DNA of 36,850 nt from Sedimenticola sp. (GTDB lineage Bacteria; Pseudomonadota; Gammaproteobacteria; Chromatiales; Chromatiaceae). Positions 1-9,588 of the stretch are shown one piece after another. The notes beneath the pieces are model-generated. The model was not told the origin of the DNA and did not search any database. It saw only the letters and a program-made list of their open reading frames with translations. The number at the start of each line of letters is the position of its first letter. Positions within the stretch are counted from its first letter, which is position 1. The stretch spans positions 36,362 through 73,211 of the forward strand of contig PKUO01000077.1 of assembly GCA_002869585.1 (NCBI GenBank). The letters run 5' to 3'. A program made the position numbers and the translations under genes.

Positions 1-1
1 A

Positions 2-31
2 GGCCGCACCGGTAACGGTAGCGGCCTTTTT
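2..31 (+). terminator. Intrinsic terminator at the window edge
   Basis: A strong hairpin pairs AGGCCGC with GCGGCCT, with an inner ACCG/CGGT stem around a GTAA loop and one bulged A, followed directly by TTTTT on the plus strand. It most likely ends a plus-strand gene lying before the window. Because it begins 20 bases after the stop of the minus-strand RNA-binding protein gene it may also serve that gene, but the sequence needed to show a T-tract in that direction is outside the window. Confidence 0.75.
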
Positions 32-49
32 CACCAAATTGTCTGTAAT

Positions 50-322
50 TTAGTATCTGGGCTGGCGCGGGCCGTTGTCCTTGCGGGGACGGGCTTCATT
101 CACACGCAGATTTCTCCCGCTAATGTCTTTGTCGTTAAGTGCGTCGATCGCTTCCTGGGCCTGCTTGTTATCCGGCATTTCAACGAAGCCGAAACCTTTC
201 GACCGGCCGGTTTCTCTATCCATGATAATCTTTGCGCTGCTCACTTCGCCATGCTCTGCAAAGATATCCCTCAACTCATCGTCTGTCATGCGGTAGGACA
301 GGTTTCCAACATAGATATTCAT
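50..322 (-). CDS. Small RRM-domain RNA-binding protein
   Basis: This 90-residue protein is a single RNA recognition motif. RNP2 (IYVGNL) is at the N-terminus and RNP1 (KGFGFVEM) is near residue 43. A short basic, Pro/Arg-rich tail (RPRKDNGPRQPRY) follows. It matches the bacterial glycine/arginine-type RRM proteins of cyanobacteria and proteobacteria, which bind single-stranded RNA and are often cold-induced; the target here is unknown. I place the start at the ATG at 320-322, because a GTGAGAA ribosome site lies about 8 bases upstream; a TTG one codon earlier is possible but less likely. The gene is monocistronic, with about 350 bases of gene-free DNA upstream. Confidence 0.93.
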   Translation of the reverse strand: MNIYVGNLSYRMTDDELRDIFAEHGEVSSAKIIMDRETGRSKGFGFVEMPDNKQAQEAIDALNDKDISGRNLRVNEARPRKDNGPRQPRY

Positions 323-679
323 CAATCAAATTCTCACAAAGTCTGTGTACTGTAGAAAATACCATGGTTCAACCAGACACACATTGAACGATAGTCAATT
401 AGCCATAAAGGCCAGATTTACATCCAGGAAATTATTCCTTGACAGACCAAGGATAGCAGTCGAGAAATGCGAAACGAAGTTAAATTTTCATGAAAATCGG
501 AAAAAACGGACAATTTTTTGTGCCCGCTGTCCGGTTTTTACCCGATTTATGGCTGTTCGTGATCTATTTTTAAAAATCAGCAAAATCAAAGAGATATTGC
601 AATGTAATTGTTGCGTTGCAATATTATGGGTGGTGCAGGGCTGATAACCGGACCACTGTTTTCATCAATCTGTCCAGTT
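323..679. other. Gene-free region between the RRM and Lrp genes
   Basis: These 357 bases are AT-rich and contain no convincing coding sequence on either strand. They should hold the promoter and leader of the RRM gene and the 3' end of the Lrp transcript. A perfect 14-base palindrome (ATTTTCATGAAAAT, 484-497) and a minus-strand terminator-like hairpin (501-533) are visible. I could not identify a convincing -35/-10 pair for the RRM gene. Confidence 0.6.
501..533 (-). terminator. Probable terminator of the Lrp-family gene
   Basis: Read on the minus strand, CGGACA pairs with TGTCCG across a 15-base loop and is followed at once by six T residues. Flanking A residues can extend the stem by A-U pairing. 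It lies about 150 bases downstream of the Lrp-family stop codon. The stem is short, so the call is moderate. Confidence 0.5.
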
Positions 680-1138
680 TCAGGCGTAGTCGACGGGCAG
701 GGCGGTTGTGTACTTTATCCGCTCCATCGCAAAGCTCGAACTTACATCCTGAATGTCGATTTTTTCGATCAGTCGTTTATAGAAATGATCATAGGCGGCA
801 ATATCCGGAACAACCACCCGCATCAGATAATCGATATCGCCACTCATGCGGTAAAATTCGACGATCTCGGGAAAACTGTCTGCCACCTTGGCGAATTCGG
901 AAAACCATTCGGCGTTGTGCTTGTTGGTTTTTATCGAGACAAAGACATCCACGCCGAGATTCAGGGCATCCCTGTCCAGTAACGCAACGCGCTTTCTGAT
1001 GACGCCGTTTTTTTCCAGATTCTGAATTCTCCGCCAACAGGGCGTGGTGCTCAGTCCCACCTGCTCGGCGATTTGCGCCGTTGACAGGTCTGCATCTTCC
1101 TGGATGAGTTGGAGAATTGTTTTATCGGTCTTGTTCAT
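680..1138 (-). CDS. Lrp/AsnC-family transcriptional regulator
   Basis: The 152-residue product has the standard Lrp/AsnC plan: an N-terminal winged helix-turn-helix (about residues 1-60, including DLSTAQIAEQVGLSTTPCWR) and a C-terminal RAM ligand-binding/oligomerisation domain containing the typical SGDIDYLMRV segment. Family members sense amino acids or related metabolites and bind DNA as octamers. The start is the ATG at 1136-1138; a TTG eight codons upstream would add an atypical hydrophobic extension. The gene is divergent from the class V aminotransferase gene, with about 137 bases between the two starts and an Lrp-like box in that gap. It therefore probably controls both its own expression and that of the enzyme. 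The inducing ligand cannot be told from the sequence. Confidence 0.95.
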   Translation of the reverse strand: MNKTDKTILQLIQEDADLSTAQIAEQVGLSTTPCWRRIQNLEKNGVIRKRVALLDRDALNLGVDVFVSIKTNKHNAEWFSEFAKVADSFPEIVEFYRMSGDIDYLMRVVVPDIAAYDHFYKRLIEKIDIQDVSSSFAMERIKYTTALPVDYA

Positions 1139-1169
1139 GGAGTAAAAATACTTTAATGGCAATAAAATA

Positions 1170-1184
1170 TAGAAAATATTACTA
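1170..1184. promoter_or_regulatory. Lrp-box-like operator
   Basis: The 15-mer TAGAAAATATTACTA matches 14 of 15 positions of the E. coli Lrp consensus YAGHAWATTWTDCTR, with the only mismatch at position 9. It sits in the AT-rich gap between the divergent lrp-like and aminotransferase genes, about 32 bases from the regulator's start codon. That is where an autoregulatory and divergent-gene operator is expected. The match is by eye, and the specificity of this paralogue may differ from that of Lrp itself. Confidence 0.6.
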
Positions 1185-1275
1185 ATAATAGATAAACGTA
1201 GGTCAAAATTAACAATTAATTTGCCTGAATTACAGTATATATTTTTATCTAATCAAATCATTGGCGCCCTCCACT

Positions 1276-2994
1276 ATGAAACAGCTCGACCTGAAATACC
1301 TGCGTAGCCAGATTGTCGGCATCAATCGCTGCATAGAGACCCCTTTCGGGCAGCGTTTGATGACCTACGCCGATTACACCGCATCCGGGCGTTGCCTGCA
1401 TTTTGTCGAGGACTATCTGGCCAGCCTGGAGGAGATGTATGCCAACAGCCACACGGAAGATGATACGAGTGGCCGGGTAACCACTCAGTTGCTGCACCAG
1501 GCGGAAGCGAGGATCAAGCAGTCGGTGAATGCCGGTGAGACGGGCAGGATCATTGCCTGCGGGACCGGTGCAACCGCCGCGATTGACCGTATGCAACAGA
1601 TCGTCGGGGTGAAACTGTCCTCTGCCTCACGCCTGAATCTGGACGGCCTTCTTGAGGGTTTTCTGGGTGCAGAGCGTATGCAGGCGTTCGGTAGCTACAG
1701 ATCCAGTCACCAGCCGGTGGTGTTTGTCGGTCCCTATGAGCACCACTCGAATGAAATTTCCTGGCGTGAGGGTATGGCGACTGTGGTGGAGGTGCGTCTG
1801 ACCGATCAGGGGGAGATCGACCTTGCCGATCTCGAAACCTTGTTGCAGCTGCCCGAGTACCGGAACCGGTTGCGTATTGGCTCCTTTTCTGCGGCCTCCA
1901 ACGTAACCGGCATGCGTAGCCCGGTGTCAGAGATCGCTCGCCTGCTGCATCGCTATGATGCCCTGGCTTTTTTTGATTATGCCGCTTGTGCGCCCTATGT
2001 CGATATCGATATGAATCCCGGGTCTGATCCAGAGGCTTCCCTGGATGCGATTTTTATCTCACCCCACAAGTTTCTCGGCGGTCCAGGTTCGAGCGGTATC
2101 CTGGTGTTCAACGCGCGCTGCTATCAGGATCAGATAGCCCCGAGTATTGCAGGCGGGGGTACGGTCGATTATGTAGGTCCGGATGATCACGATTTCATCG
2201 CTGACATCGAAATCAGGGAGAGTGCCGGCACGCCCGGCATTCTGCAGACACTCAAGGCGGCGCTGGCATTCGAGATCAAATCAGCGGTTGGCGTGGAGAC
2301 AATCGGGCGGCGCGAACACGAGATGACTGCTCTGGCGTTCCAACGCTGGAGTCAACACCCGCACATCGAGATTCTGGGCAATCAGGATCCGGAAAAACGC
2401 ATCAGTATCATCTCCTTCAATATCCGTGGCGAAAAGGGGCAATACCTCCACCCGCGCTTCATTACCAGGCTGCTTGACGATCTGTTTGGCATTCAGACAC
2501 GGGCTGGCTGTTCATGTGCGGGGCCATACGGTCATCGCCTGCTGGGGATCGGTGTCAAACGCGCCGATGAGTATCGGCACTGGATCAACAAGGGATTCAA
2601 CGGTATCAAACCGGGATGGTGCCGACTAGGTTTTCACTATGCTTTTGATCAGGCGGAGGTCGAATTTATCATCGAGGCGATCGAGTTTGTCGCCACCTAT
2701 GGCCACAGGTTGTCTGATCTCTACCGGTTCGATCCCCATACAGGCCTGTGGCGACATGCCCAGGCCATCGATCCGGACGTCAGGTTTTCCCTGGATGAGG
2801 CGGTCACGCCGGTTAAAGCAACTGCTAATACGTTGGGCGATACCGAGCGGCAAGGGTTGTACCGTGAATATATGGCGTATGCCCGGCAACTGGTCGGAAG
2901 CCTCGCGGTTGATACGGATGAGGGGCAGCTGATGATGGATCAGGAGCTGGGTGATTTGCAGTTTTTTGAGCTGCGGGAGAAGAATCTGTCGTAG
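1276..2994 (+). CDS. Class V PLP-dependent aminotransferase, cysteine-desulfurase-like
   Basis: The product, 572 residues from the ATG at 1276, belongs to the aminotransferase class V fold-type I group that contains cysteine desulfurases and selenocysteine lyases. The predicted Schiff-base lysine is K265 in SPHKFLGGPGSSG. A loop TRAGCSCAGP (C412 and C414) resembles the SufS-type loop that carries the catalytic sulfur-accepting cysteine. The protein is about 150 residues longer than SufS; the extra sequence is mainly a C-terminal extension without recognised motifs. No clear ribosome site precedes either the ATG or a TTG at 1261, so the start is uncertain by five codons. The substrate is unknown. 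The divergent Lrp-type regulator suggests an amino-acid substrate and control by it. A strong terminator follows the stop. Confidence 0.88.
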   Translation: MKQLDLKYLRSQIVGINRCIETPFGQRLMTYADYTASGRCLHFVEDYLASLEEMYANSHTEDDTSGRVTTQLLHQAEARIKQSVNAGETGRIIACGTGATAAIDRMQQIVGVKLSSASRLNLDGLLEGFLGAERMQAFGSYRSSHQPVVFVGPYEHHSNEISWREGMATVVEVRLTDQGEIDLADLETLLQLPEYRNRLRIGSFSAASNVTGMRSPVSEIARLLHRYDALAFFDYAACAPYVDIDMNPGSDPEASLDAIFISPHKFLGGPGSSGILVFNARCYQDQIAPSIAGGGTVDYVGPDDHDFIADIEIRESAGTPGILQTLKAALAFEIKSAVGVETIGRREHEMTALAFQRWSQHPHIEILGNQDPEKRISIISFNIRGEKGQYLHPRFITRLLDDLFGIQTRAGCSCAGPYGHRLLGIGVKRADEYRHWINKGFNGIKPGWCRLGFHYAFDQAEVEFIIEAIEFVATYGHRLSDLYRFDPHTGLWRHAQAIDPDVRFSLDEAVTPVKATANTLGDTERQGLYREYMAYARQLVGSLAVDTDEGQLMMDQELGDLQFFELREKNLS

Positions 2995-3000
2995 AAAAGG

Positions 3001-3036
3001 CAGGGGCCGCGGGTATAGCGTGCGGCCCCTGTCAGT
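3001..3036. terminator. Bidirectional terminator between convergent genes
   Basis: A 10-base-pair GC-rich stem, CAGGGGCCGC with GCGGCCCCTG (3001-3010 and 3022-3031), has an 11-base loop. On the plus strand it is followed by TCAGTTTTA, and on the minus strand by CCTTTTCT. It lies between the convergent aminotransferase and chemotaxis-receptor genes and can end both transcripts. Confidence 0.85.
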
Positions 3037-3037
3037 T

Positions 3038-4660
3038 TTATTTGAATTGCTTGACCAGGTTCTGCAGGTTATCGGCCAGATTCGACAGGGTCTGGCTGGA
3101 ATTGGCGATCAGCTCGGCGTGTTCCACGGATTGTTCAGACACCTCGTTGATCACCACGATATTACGCGTCATCTCGGCGGCCACGGCGCTCTGTTCCTTG
3201 ACGGCATGGGCGATCTGTTGATTCATTTGCGTCATTGATCCCACCGCCTGGGTAATCTGGCTGAGCATATCATCGGCCTGCACAGCTTCATCCACAGTTG
3301 CCGTGGCCCGTTGCTGGCTGGTGTTCATGACGCTGGCGGCATCCCGCGCCTGCACCTGCAGGCCCTCGATCATGCTCTGGATCTCCTGGGTCGACTCGTG
3401 GGTCCGGGTGGCCAGTGTCCTGACCTCATCAGCCACCACGGCAAAACCACGGCCCTGCTCCCCGGCGCGCGCCGCCTCAATCGCGGCATTCAGCGCGAGC
3501 AGGTTGGTCTGTTCGGCGATGTTTCTGATCACCTCGATCACCTTGCCGATGCCATCACTGTCCATCTCGAGTTGATGCACCACCTCGGAAGCCTTATTGA
3601 TATCGGAGGAGAGGGCGTTAATGCTGTCCCGCACCGACTGTACAACCTGTCTGCCCTGTTTGGCCTGAATATCGGCCTCTTCGGTTGAATGCACGCCATT
3701 GGATGCATTGACCGCCACCTCGCTGGAGGTCTGTTCCATCTCCGTCATGGCGGTGGCAACCTGGTCAGTTTCCAGCTGCTGTCGCCGGGTACCCTCGATG
3801 CTTTTCATGGTGATATTGGCGAGATCCTGGGATTCAGAAACCAGCTGATTGGTGGAGCCGAGGACTTGCTTGATGATGTGATCGAACTTTTCCATCATGG
3901 AGTCGATGGCATGGCCCAGCTGACCCAGCTCATCATCGGTATGAATCTTCACCCGGTGGCTCAGATTGGACTCATCCTCTATGGTGCGAACGGTATGGGT
4001 GATGCACTTGATCGGTTTGACCACCAGGCGTTTCAGAATCAGGCTGATGGCGATAAGTCCCAGGAGAAACAGACAGGTGTTCAGTGCGATATTGATTCCC
4101 AGGTCCTTGATGACGCGGGTATCAAACTTCTCCAGTGAGTAGTCGATGCGCACCGCGCCCAGGGTTTCGCCTTCCGGGACGACATGACACATCAGACAGT
4201 TGGTGCCCCGGTAATCCTTGACCGCCTTCATCGGGATAACCACGGTGAGCACCCGGCCGTTTTCCGTGTCGTAGATGTTCTTGATTGTTTCGCCAGCGAG
4301 GCCCCGGGTATCGAATTCATCCTTCGCCTTTTAATATTCGAGACCTGGCCCGAAGGTTTTGTTGATCCCTTCGCCACGGATGATGCGCGCATCCAGAACC
4401 GATTCTTCTGACATCACCTTGGTGCGCGGAATTTCCCGGTTGGCTATGCCGCCGGTGAGCATCAGCGTGTTGATGTTGTCAAAGTAGGAGTCGGCGAGGA
4501 TCACCGCCTGGTTTTCAACCATGTGATCCACCATCTCTCTCTGGGTATTGAACAGGTAGAGCGCGGAGACAATCAGCATCATGGAAAACAGAAGCACCAA
4601 GGCCAAATCAATCTTGGTGCTGATCGATATGGACTTTTTCAGGTTTGTGCTGCCCTTCAT
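3038..4660 (-). pseudogene. Methyl-accepting chemotaxis protein with haem motif, interrupted by an in-frame TAA
   Basis: Read through the interruption, the gene spans 541 codons including two stops. An N-terminal membrane segment (about residues 17-37) precedes a periplasmic sensor domain. The sensor carries C155-L-M-C158-H159, a CXXCH c-type haem site in a context (RGTNCLMCH, then [13 protein letters not shown]) typical of Tll0287-like/DUF3365 haem sensors. A second membrane segment (about 190-215), a HAMP region and a complete MCP signalling hairpin with the conserved [19 protein letters not shown] tip follow. Codon 110 is TAA (4331-4333); the frame is otherwise uninterrupted and the protein sequence continues normally after it, so this is a point nonsense change, not a frameshift. 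The ATG at 4660 has a strong AGGGGG ribosome site, and a sigma-28-like promoter lies upstream. It would sense a redox or gas signal if functional. It could be a recent pseudogene, a polymorphism or a sequence error. Confidence 0.88.
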
Positions 4661-4738
4661 TAGAATAACCCCCTCAGGTTATAGATGCTCTCTCCGTCTG
4701 GAGCAGGTGGCGGAGTAAAAATAGATGGATCAACTCCT

Positions 4739-4765
4739 GTTTCGGCAAATGCGAAACTTTCTTTA
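4739..4765 (-). promoter_or_regulatory. Sigma-28 (FliA)-like promoter of the chemotaxis receptor
   Basis: On the minus strand TAAA (4762-4765) is followed after exactly 15 bases by GCCGAAAC (4739-4746), compared with the FliA consensus TAAA-N15-GCCGATAA. It points towards the chemotaxis receptor, about 80 bases before its ATG. Chemoreceptor genes are classic FliA targets, which supports the call. Confidence 0.65.
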
Positions 4766-4947
4766 GTCATTATTTACTGAAAACAGCCATAAAAATAATC
4801 AAGAAATCGAGATAAATTAATGGGTTGGAAAATAATGCGTTCAGCCATCCCGTTATTTCTGACAAATGTCATTTAAAAGTCACATTGCGTCTTTTTCAGG
4901 CGGTAACAGGTAGAATAGGGTGCAGATAAAAAACCCGGATCGTATTT

Positions 4948-7900
4948 GTGTCCCATCCAGTTCTTCCCAGCTTTTCTGAAATTGATGCCTGCCTGCTGGT
5001 CGATCAGTCGAGCCTGAAAAATCGCCTGAAAGGGCTGCAGCGCAGAAAGAAAGAGGGCAAGCCCTACGATCTCGGTCTCGCCTCCCTGAAACAACAGATG
5101 GAGCGCTCGCGACAGATCGTCGAACAGCGGCAGCAGACCCTGCCCGAGGTCAGCTTTCCGGCGGAGTTGCCGGTCTCGGAGAGGGCGGAAGATATTGCCG
5201 GGCTGATCCGTGACCACCAGGTGATTGTGCTTTGCGGCGAAACAGGCTCGGGTAAATCGACCCAGTTGCCAAAGATCTGTCTGATGGCGGGACGCGGGCT
5301 ATTTGGCAGGATCGGACACACTCAGCCGCGCAGAATTGCAGCCAGAAGCCTGGCATCGCGTATTTCCGATGAATTGGGCCGTGAATTGGGCGCGAGTGTT
5401 GGCTACAAGGTGCGTTTTCATGACCGTGTCAGCCCCCAGAGCCACATCAAGCTGATGACCGACGGCATTCTCCTGGCCGAGATTCAACACGACAGGGATC
5501 TGCTTGAGTACGACACCCTGATCATCGATGAGGCCCACGAGCGCAGTCTGAATATCGACTTTCTCCTGGGGTACCTGAAAAAGCTGTTGCCCAGACGCCC
5601 GGATCTCAAGGTGATAATCACCTCGGCGACCATCGATCCGGAAAAATTCTCCAGGCACTTCAGCGATGCGCCGATCATCAATGTCTCGGGCAGAACCTAT
5701 CCGGTGGAGGTGCGCTATCGCCCCGCGCCGGATGAGGCGCAGGGTGAGCGTGACGATCTGCTCCAGCAGGCCATCGTGGATGCGGTGGATGAGCTGTCAC
5801 GTATCGATCGCGGCGATATTCTGATCTTTCTCAGCGGTGAGCGGGAAATTCGTGAAACTGCGGAGACCCTGCGCAAGCATAAATTACAGCTCACCGAGCT
5901 CTACCCGTTGTTCGCCCGGTTGGGGCCGGCTGACCAGGCGAAGATCTTCCAGTCGACCGGCAAGCGCCATATCGTTCTGTCCACCAACGTGGCGGAGACC
6001 TCACTGACCGTGCCGGGCATCCGCTATGTGATCGACAGCGGCTATGCGCGTATCAGCCGCTACAGCCATCGCAGCAAGGTGCAGCGTCTGCCGGTCGAGC
6101 GTATCAGCCAGGCCAGCGCCAATCAGCGCAAGGGACGCTGCGGACGGGTTGCCGAAGGGGTCTGCATCCGGCTTTACACCGAAGAGGATTTCGACAGCCG
6201 CGCCGAGTTCACCGAACCGGAGATTCTGCGCACCAACCTGGCTTCGGTGATCCTGCAGATGAAGATTCTCGGTTTTGGCGAGATCGAGAAATTCCCGTTT
6301 GTCGAAATGCCCGACAAACGCCTGATCAAGGATGGCTACCGCATCCTGGAAGAGATAGGTGCAGTCAGTGCAGACCAGAAGGTCACCCGGATTGGCCAGC
6401 AGCTGGCGCGGCTTGCCGTCGATCCCCGGATCGGGCGAATGCTGCTCACCGCGGCCCACACTCACTGCCTCAATGAACTGCTTGTCATTGCCGCTGCGCT
6501 CGCCGTGCAAGACCCCCGTGACCGTCCCCTGGAGAAGCAGCAGCAGGCCGATGAGTCACATCACGAGTTTCGCCACGAGGAGTCGGATTTTCTCAGCTAC
6601 CTGAATCTCTGGCGGCATCTGGCGGAGCAGCGCCGCCACCTGAGCAAGCGCAAGTTCATCAACTACTGTCGCAGTCGGTTTCTCTCCTGGACCCGGGTGC
6701 AGGAGTGGTATGACATCCATCACCAGTTGCGCGGGCAACTGCACGAGATGGGTTACAAGGAGAATCAGGCCGAGGCGGGTTACGAAGAGATCCACAAGGC
6801 AATCCTGACCGGTCTGCTGAGTCATGTCGGCTGCAAGGCCGGTGGCAAGGAGCACGACTATCTCGGCTCCAGAAACAGCCGTTTCATGATTTTCCCCGGT
6901 TCCGGGCTGTTCAAGAAATCGCCGAAATGGGTAATGGCTGCAGAGCTGGTGGAGACGACCCGGCTCTATGCCAGAACGGTGGCCCTGGTTAAACCGGAAT
7001 GGATTGAATCGGTCGCCGGCCATCTGCTCAAGCGCAGCTATTCAGAACCCCATTGGGAAAAGAACCGCGGGCAGGTTGCCGCCTATGAAAAGGTCACCCT
7101 GTTCGGACTGACCATCATTCCCAGGCGCAAGGTCAATTACGGGCCGATCAACCCTGTCGAAGCCAGAGAGATCTTCATCCGGTTTGCCCTGGTGGAAGGG
7201 GATTTTTCCACCCGCGCACCTTTCTGGCGGCACAACCGCGAACTGCGTGACCATGTTGAACATCTCGAGCAGAAGGCGCGTCGTGGTGATCTGCTGGTCG
7301 ATGAGGAGCTGATCTACGAGTATTACGACAAACGTATCGAGGAGGGCATCTACAGCACCCCGCAGTTTGACAAGTGGCTGCGCCGCATCACCCGTGAGCA
7401 GCCGAAAATCCTGCATATGCAGCTCGATGATCTGCTGCGCAGGGAAGAGGGCGTGATCTCGCCGGAGCAGTATCCCGACAGCCTGGACATCAACGGTATG
7501 GAGTTGCCCCTGGATTACCGTTTTGATCCCGGTGATGCGCATGACGGGGTCACCCTCAGGGTGCCCCGTACGATCATCAACCAGATACCGGAAGCCCGTT
7601 GCGAGTGGCTGGTCCCCGGACTGCTGCGTGAGCGCGTCATCGCCCTGATCCGTAGCCTGCCGAAGAGCCTGCGCCGCTCGTTCGTGCCTGTCCCGGAATA
7701 TGCCGATGCCTGCATCAAGGCGATGGTGCCGGGAGACAAACCCTTGATCCGTGCACTCTCTGAGCAACTCAAACAGATGACCGGTACCTACATCCCGGAG
7801 GATGCCTGGCAGGAGGAGGCGATGCCTGAGTACCTGCGCATGGGGTTTGATGTGGTGGATGACAAGGGGCGGGTTATAGAGCAGGGAAAGGATCTGGCGA

Positions 7901-8862
7901 TGCTCAAGCAGCGGCATGGCGGTCAGGCCAGTGGCGCCAGCTATCACAGTCTCTCGGATACCGGAATCGAGAGGTCGGGCGTGAAGGAGTGGGATTTCAC
8001 CGATCTCCCGGAATCGGTGGAGATCAAGCGCGGTGGTATTCTGCTGAAAGGCTTCCCAGCGCTGGTCGATGATGGCGACAGCGTCTCGATACAGGTACTT
8101 GATTCTCGGGAGAATGCCCGGAGGGAGTCCCATGAGGGCGTCCGCCGATTGATTCTGTTGAAACTGGCCAAGGATGTGCGCTATCTGCGCCGCAATCTGG
8201 CTAATATCGAAAAACTGCGATTACAGTACGCCAAGGCCCCCACAGCGGCCAAGGGTATTCAGCTCAAGGGCAAACTGGATATCGAATGGGAGCTGGTCAC
8301 CCTGATCGTCGACCTGACCTTTATCCTGGGTATGCCGGAGATCACAACAGGGACACAGTTCGAGGAGCGCATCACCCAGCGCAAGGGGCAACTGATGAGC
8401 TTTGCCGGTGAGGCGTCAACGTTGGTCGCCGAGATCCTGGATATCTATCAGTCTGTGAGAAAACGGCTGACCAAGGCCAACCGTATCAACTGGATGCATT
8501 CGATCGCCGATATCAATAGCCAGTTGGATCGCCTGGTCTACAAAGGGTTTCTGCAGCACACCCCCTATGAGCAGTTGATGCACTTTCCCCGCTATCTCCA
8601 GGCCATTGAGAAACGTCTGGAGAAGATCGAACACGCCTTTCCCCGCGATCAGCAGCGTCTCAACGAACTGTCGCCCCTCTACCGGAAGTGGGCGGAGCGT
8701 GAGGAGAGTGTCCGCTCAGCCGGCAAATATGACAGCCGGATTGAACAGCTGCGCTGGGCCTTGGAAGAGCTGCGTGTGTCACTGTTCGCCCAGGAGTTGG
8801 GCACTGCGTATCCGGTATCCCTGAAACGCCTGGAAAAGCAGTGGATCGAGCTGGGTCTGTGA
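4948..8862 (+). CDS. hrpA: ATP-dependent RNA helicase HrpA
   Basis: This 1304-residue product has the full length and architecture of bacterial HrpA, a DEAH-box RNA helicase that acts in the cytoplasm on mRNA and, in E. coli, on stalled ribosomes. Visible motifs are Walker [10 protein letters not shown] (about residues 96-104), DEAH at 194-197, motif III SATID (about 227-231) and, in the second RecA domain, [14 protein letters not shown] and QRKGRCGRV. The HA2 and OB-fold regions follow, then a long C-terminal domain containing the DUF3418-type sequence found only in HrpA. The start is GTG at 4948, since no other start gives the conserved N-terminus; the ribosome site is weak. The gene stands alone on the plus strand, divergent from the chemotaxis receptor. 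Confidence 0.98.
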   Translation: MSHPVLPSFSEIDACLLVDQSSLKNRLKGLQRRKKEGKPYDLGLASLKQQMERSRQIVEQRQQTLPEVSFPAELPVSERAEDIAGLIRDHQVIVLCGETGSGKSTQLPKICLMAGRGLFGRIGHTQPRRIAARSLASRISDELGRELGASVGYKVRFHDRVSPQSHIKLMTDGILLAEIQHDRDLLEYDTLIIDEAHERSLNIDFLLGYLKKLLPRRPDLKVIITSATIDPEKFSRHFSDAPIINVSGRTYPVEVRYRPAPDEAQGERDDLLQQAIVDAVDELSRIDRGDILIFLSGEREIRETAETLRKHKLQLTELYPLFARLGPADQAKIFQSTGKRHIVLSTNVAETSLTVPGIRYVIDSGYARISRYSHRSKVQRLPVERISQASANQRKGRCGRVAEGVCIRLYTEEDFDSRAEFTEPEILRTNLASVILQMKILGFGEIEKFPFVEMPDKRLIKDGYRILEEIGAVSADQKVTRIGQQLARLAVDPRIGRMLLTAAHTHCLNELLVIAAALAVQDPRDRPLEKQQQADESHHEFRHEESDFLSYLNLWRHLAEQRRHLSKRKFINYCRSRFLSWTRVQEWYDIHHQLRGQLHEMGYKENQAEAGYEEIHKAILTGLLSHVGCKAGGKEHDYLGSRNSRFMIFPGSGLFKKSPKWVMAAELVETTRLYARTVALVKPEWIESVAGHLLKRSYSEPHWEKNRGQVAAYEKVTLFGLTIIPRRKVNYGPINPVEAREIFIRFALVEGDFSTRAPFWRHNRELRDHVEHLEQKARRGDLLVDEELIYEYYDKRIEEGIYSTPQFDKWLRRITREQPKILHMQLDDLLRREEGVISPEQYPDSLDINGMELPLDYRFDPGDAHDGVTLRVPRTIINQIPEARCEWLVPGLLRERVIALIRSLPKSLRRSFVPVPEYADACIKAMVPGDKPLIRALSEQLKQMTGTYIPEDAWQEEAMPEYLRMGFDVVDDKGRVIEQGKDLAMLKQRHGGQASGASYHSLSDTGIERSGVKEWDFTDLPESVEIKRGGILLKGFPALVDDGDSVSIQVLDSRENARRESHEGVRRLILLKLAKDVRYLRRNLANIEKLRLQYAKAPTAAKGIQLKGKLDIEWELVTLIVDLTFILGMPEITTGTQFEERITQRKGQLMSFAGEASTLVAEILDIYQSVRKRLTKANRINWMHSIADINSQLDRLVYKGFLQHTPYEQLMHFPRYLQAIEKRLEKIEHAFPRDQQRLNELSPLYRKWAEREESVRSAGKYDSRIEQLRWALEELRVSLFAQELGTAYPVSLKRLEKQWIELGL

Positions 8863-9001
8863 ACGCACGCCACCCCTCTCTTTTCTATATAAACCCGTTG
8901 ATTCTAAAAAAGATTATGGAAATGGTGCTAACCTTATTTATAGCCAAGAAATGACGGACATGGTAAGGTTTGCGGCGTTTAGAGAGAGGGAGGCGTATCT
9001 C

Positions 9002-9490
9002 ATGCCAGTTTGTCCTTGTGGCTCCGGAAATGATTATCAGGCCTGTTGTGGCCCCATACTGTCGGGCGCCGTTGCGGCCGCTTCCGCCGAGCAGTTGATG
9101 CGCGCGCGTTACAGCGCCTTTGTAAACCATGAGATCGATTTCCTGACGGCGAGCCTGCATCCGGATCATCGGCACGATCACGATGCTGCCGCGACCCGCC
9201 GCTGGGCGGAGAAATCCGAGTGGCTGGGATTGCAAATCGTTGATCTAGAAGCTGGCGGACCTGGAGATGAGGCGGGGGTGGTTGAGTTCATCGCAACCTT
9301 CAAGGACAAGGACTTGGTGCGCCGCCATCACGAAAGAAGCGAATTCAAAAAACAGGACGGCAGCTGGTTTTTTGTCGATGGCAAGGTGGTGCCGCCCAAA
9401 ACCCAGGTGAAGCAGACCCCAAAGGTTGGCCGCAACGATCCCTGTCCCTGCGGTAGTGGAAAAAAATATAAAAAATGCTGTGGTAGCTAG
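9002..9490 (+). CDS. YchJ-family protein with two SEC-C zinc motifs
   Basis: The 162-residue protein has a SEC-C metal-binding motif at each end: [17 protein letters not shown] at the N-terminus and [18 protein letters not shown] at the C-terminus. Between them lies an NTF2-like domain ([20 protein letters not shown] ... VEFIATFKD) typical of the YchJ/UPF0225 family. SEC-C motifs chelate zinc through a C-x-C-x8-CC arrangement, as at the SecA C-terminus. The cellular role of YchJ is unknown. I use the ATG at 9002, which has a GGGAGG ribosome site; an ATG 17 codons earlier would add a non-conserved extension before the first SEC-C motif. Confidence 0.93.
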   Translation: MPVCPCGSGNDYQACCGPILSGAVAAASAEQLMRARYSAFVNHEIDFLTASLHPDHRHDHDAAATRRWAEKSEWLGLQIVDLEAGGPGDEAGVVEFIATFKDKDLVRRHHERSEFKKQDGSWFFVDGKVVPPKTQVKQTPKVGRNDPCPCGSGKKYKKCCGS

Positions 9491-9588
9491 GCCTCACAAT
9501 CGGGCCCAGTTCACACATTTTGTTCAAGTTTGACTGCTGATTTGTCGATAGCCTGATTTATAGACTAGAAAAACGGCGGGAATGGAAG

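Noticed and set aside
323-480. Sigma-70 promoter for the RRM gene (TTGACT or TTGAAC as a -35)
   Set aside because: Neither candidate has a convincing -10 hexamer at 16-18 bases.
4331-4333. General recoding of UAA or UAG as sense codons
   Set aside because: Other clearly intact genes in the window end with these codons (TAA for the RRM gene, TAG for the aminotransferase and the PilN-like gene), so both are ordinary stops here.
4253-4333. Frameshift in the chemoreceptor gene
   Set aside because: The distance between the two open parts is a multiple of three and translation through the TAA gives continuous sensible protein, so it is a nonsense codon, not an indel.
7042-8133. Long open frame (363 codons) antisense to hrpA
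   Set aside because: It lies wholly inside the well-supported hrpA coding sequence on the opposite strand, with a composition typical of antisense shadows and no recognisable domain.
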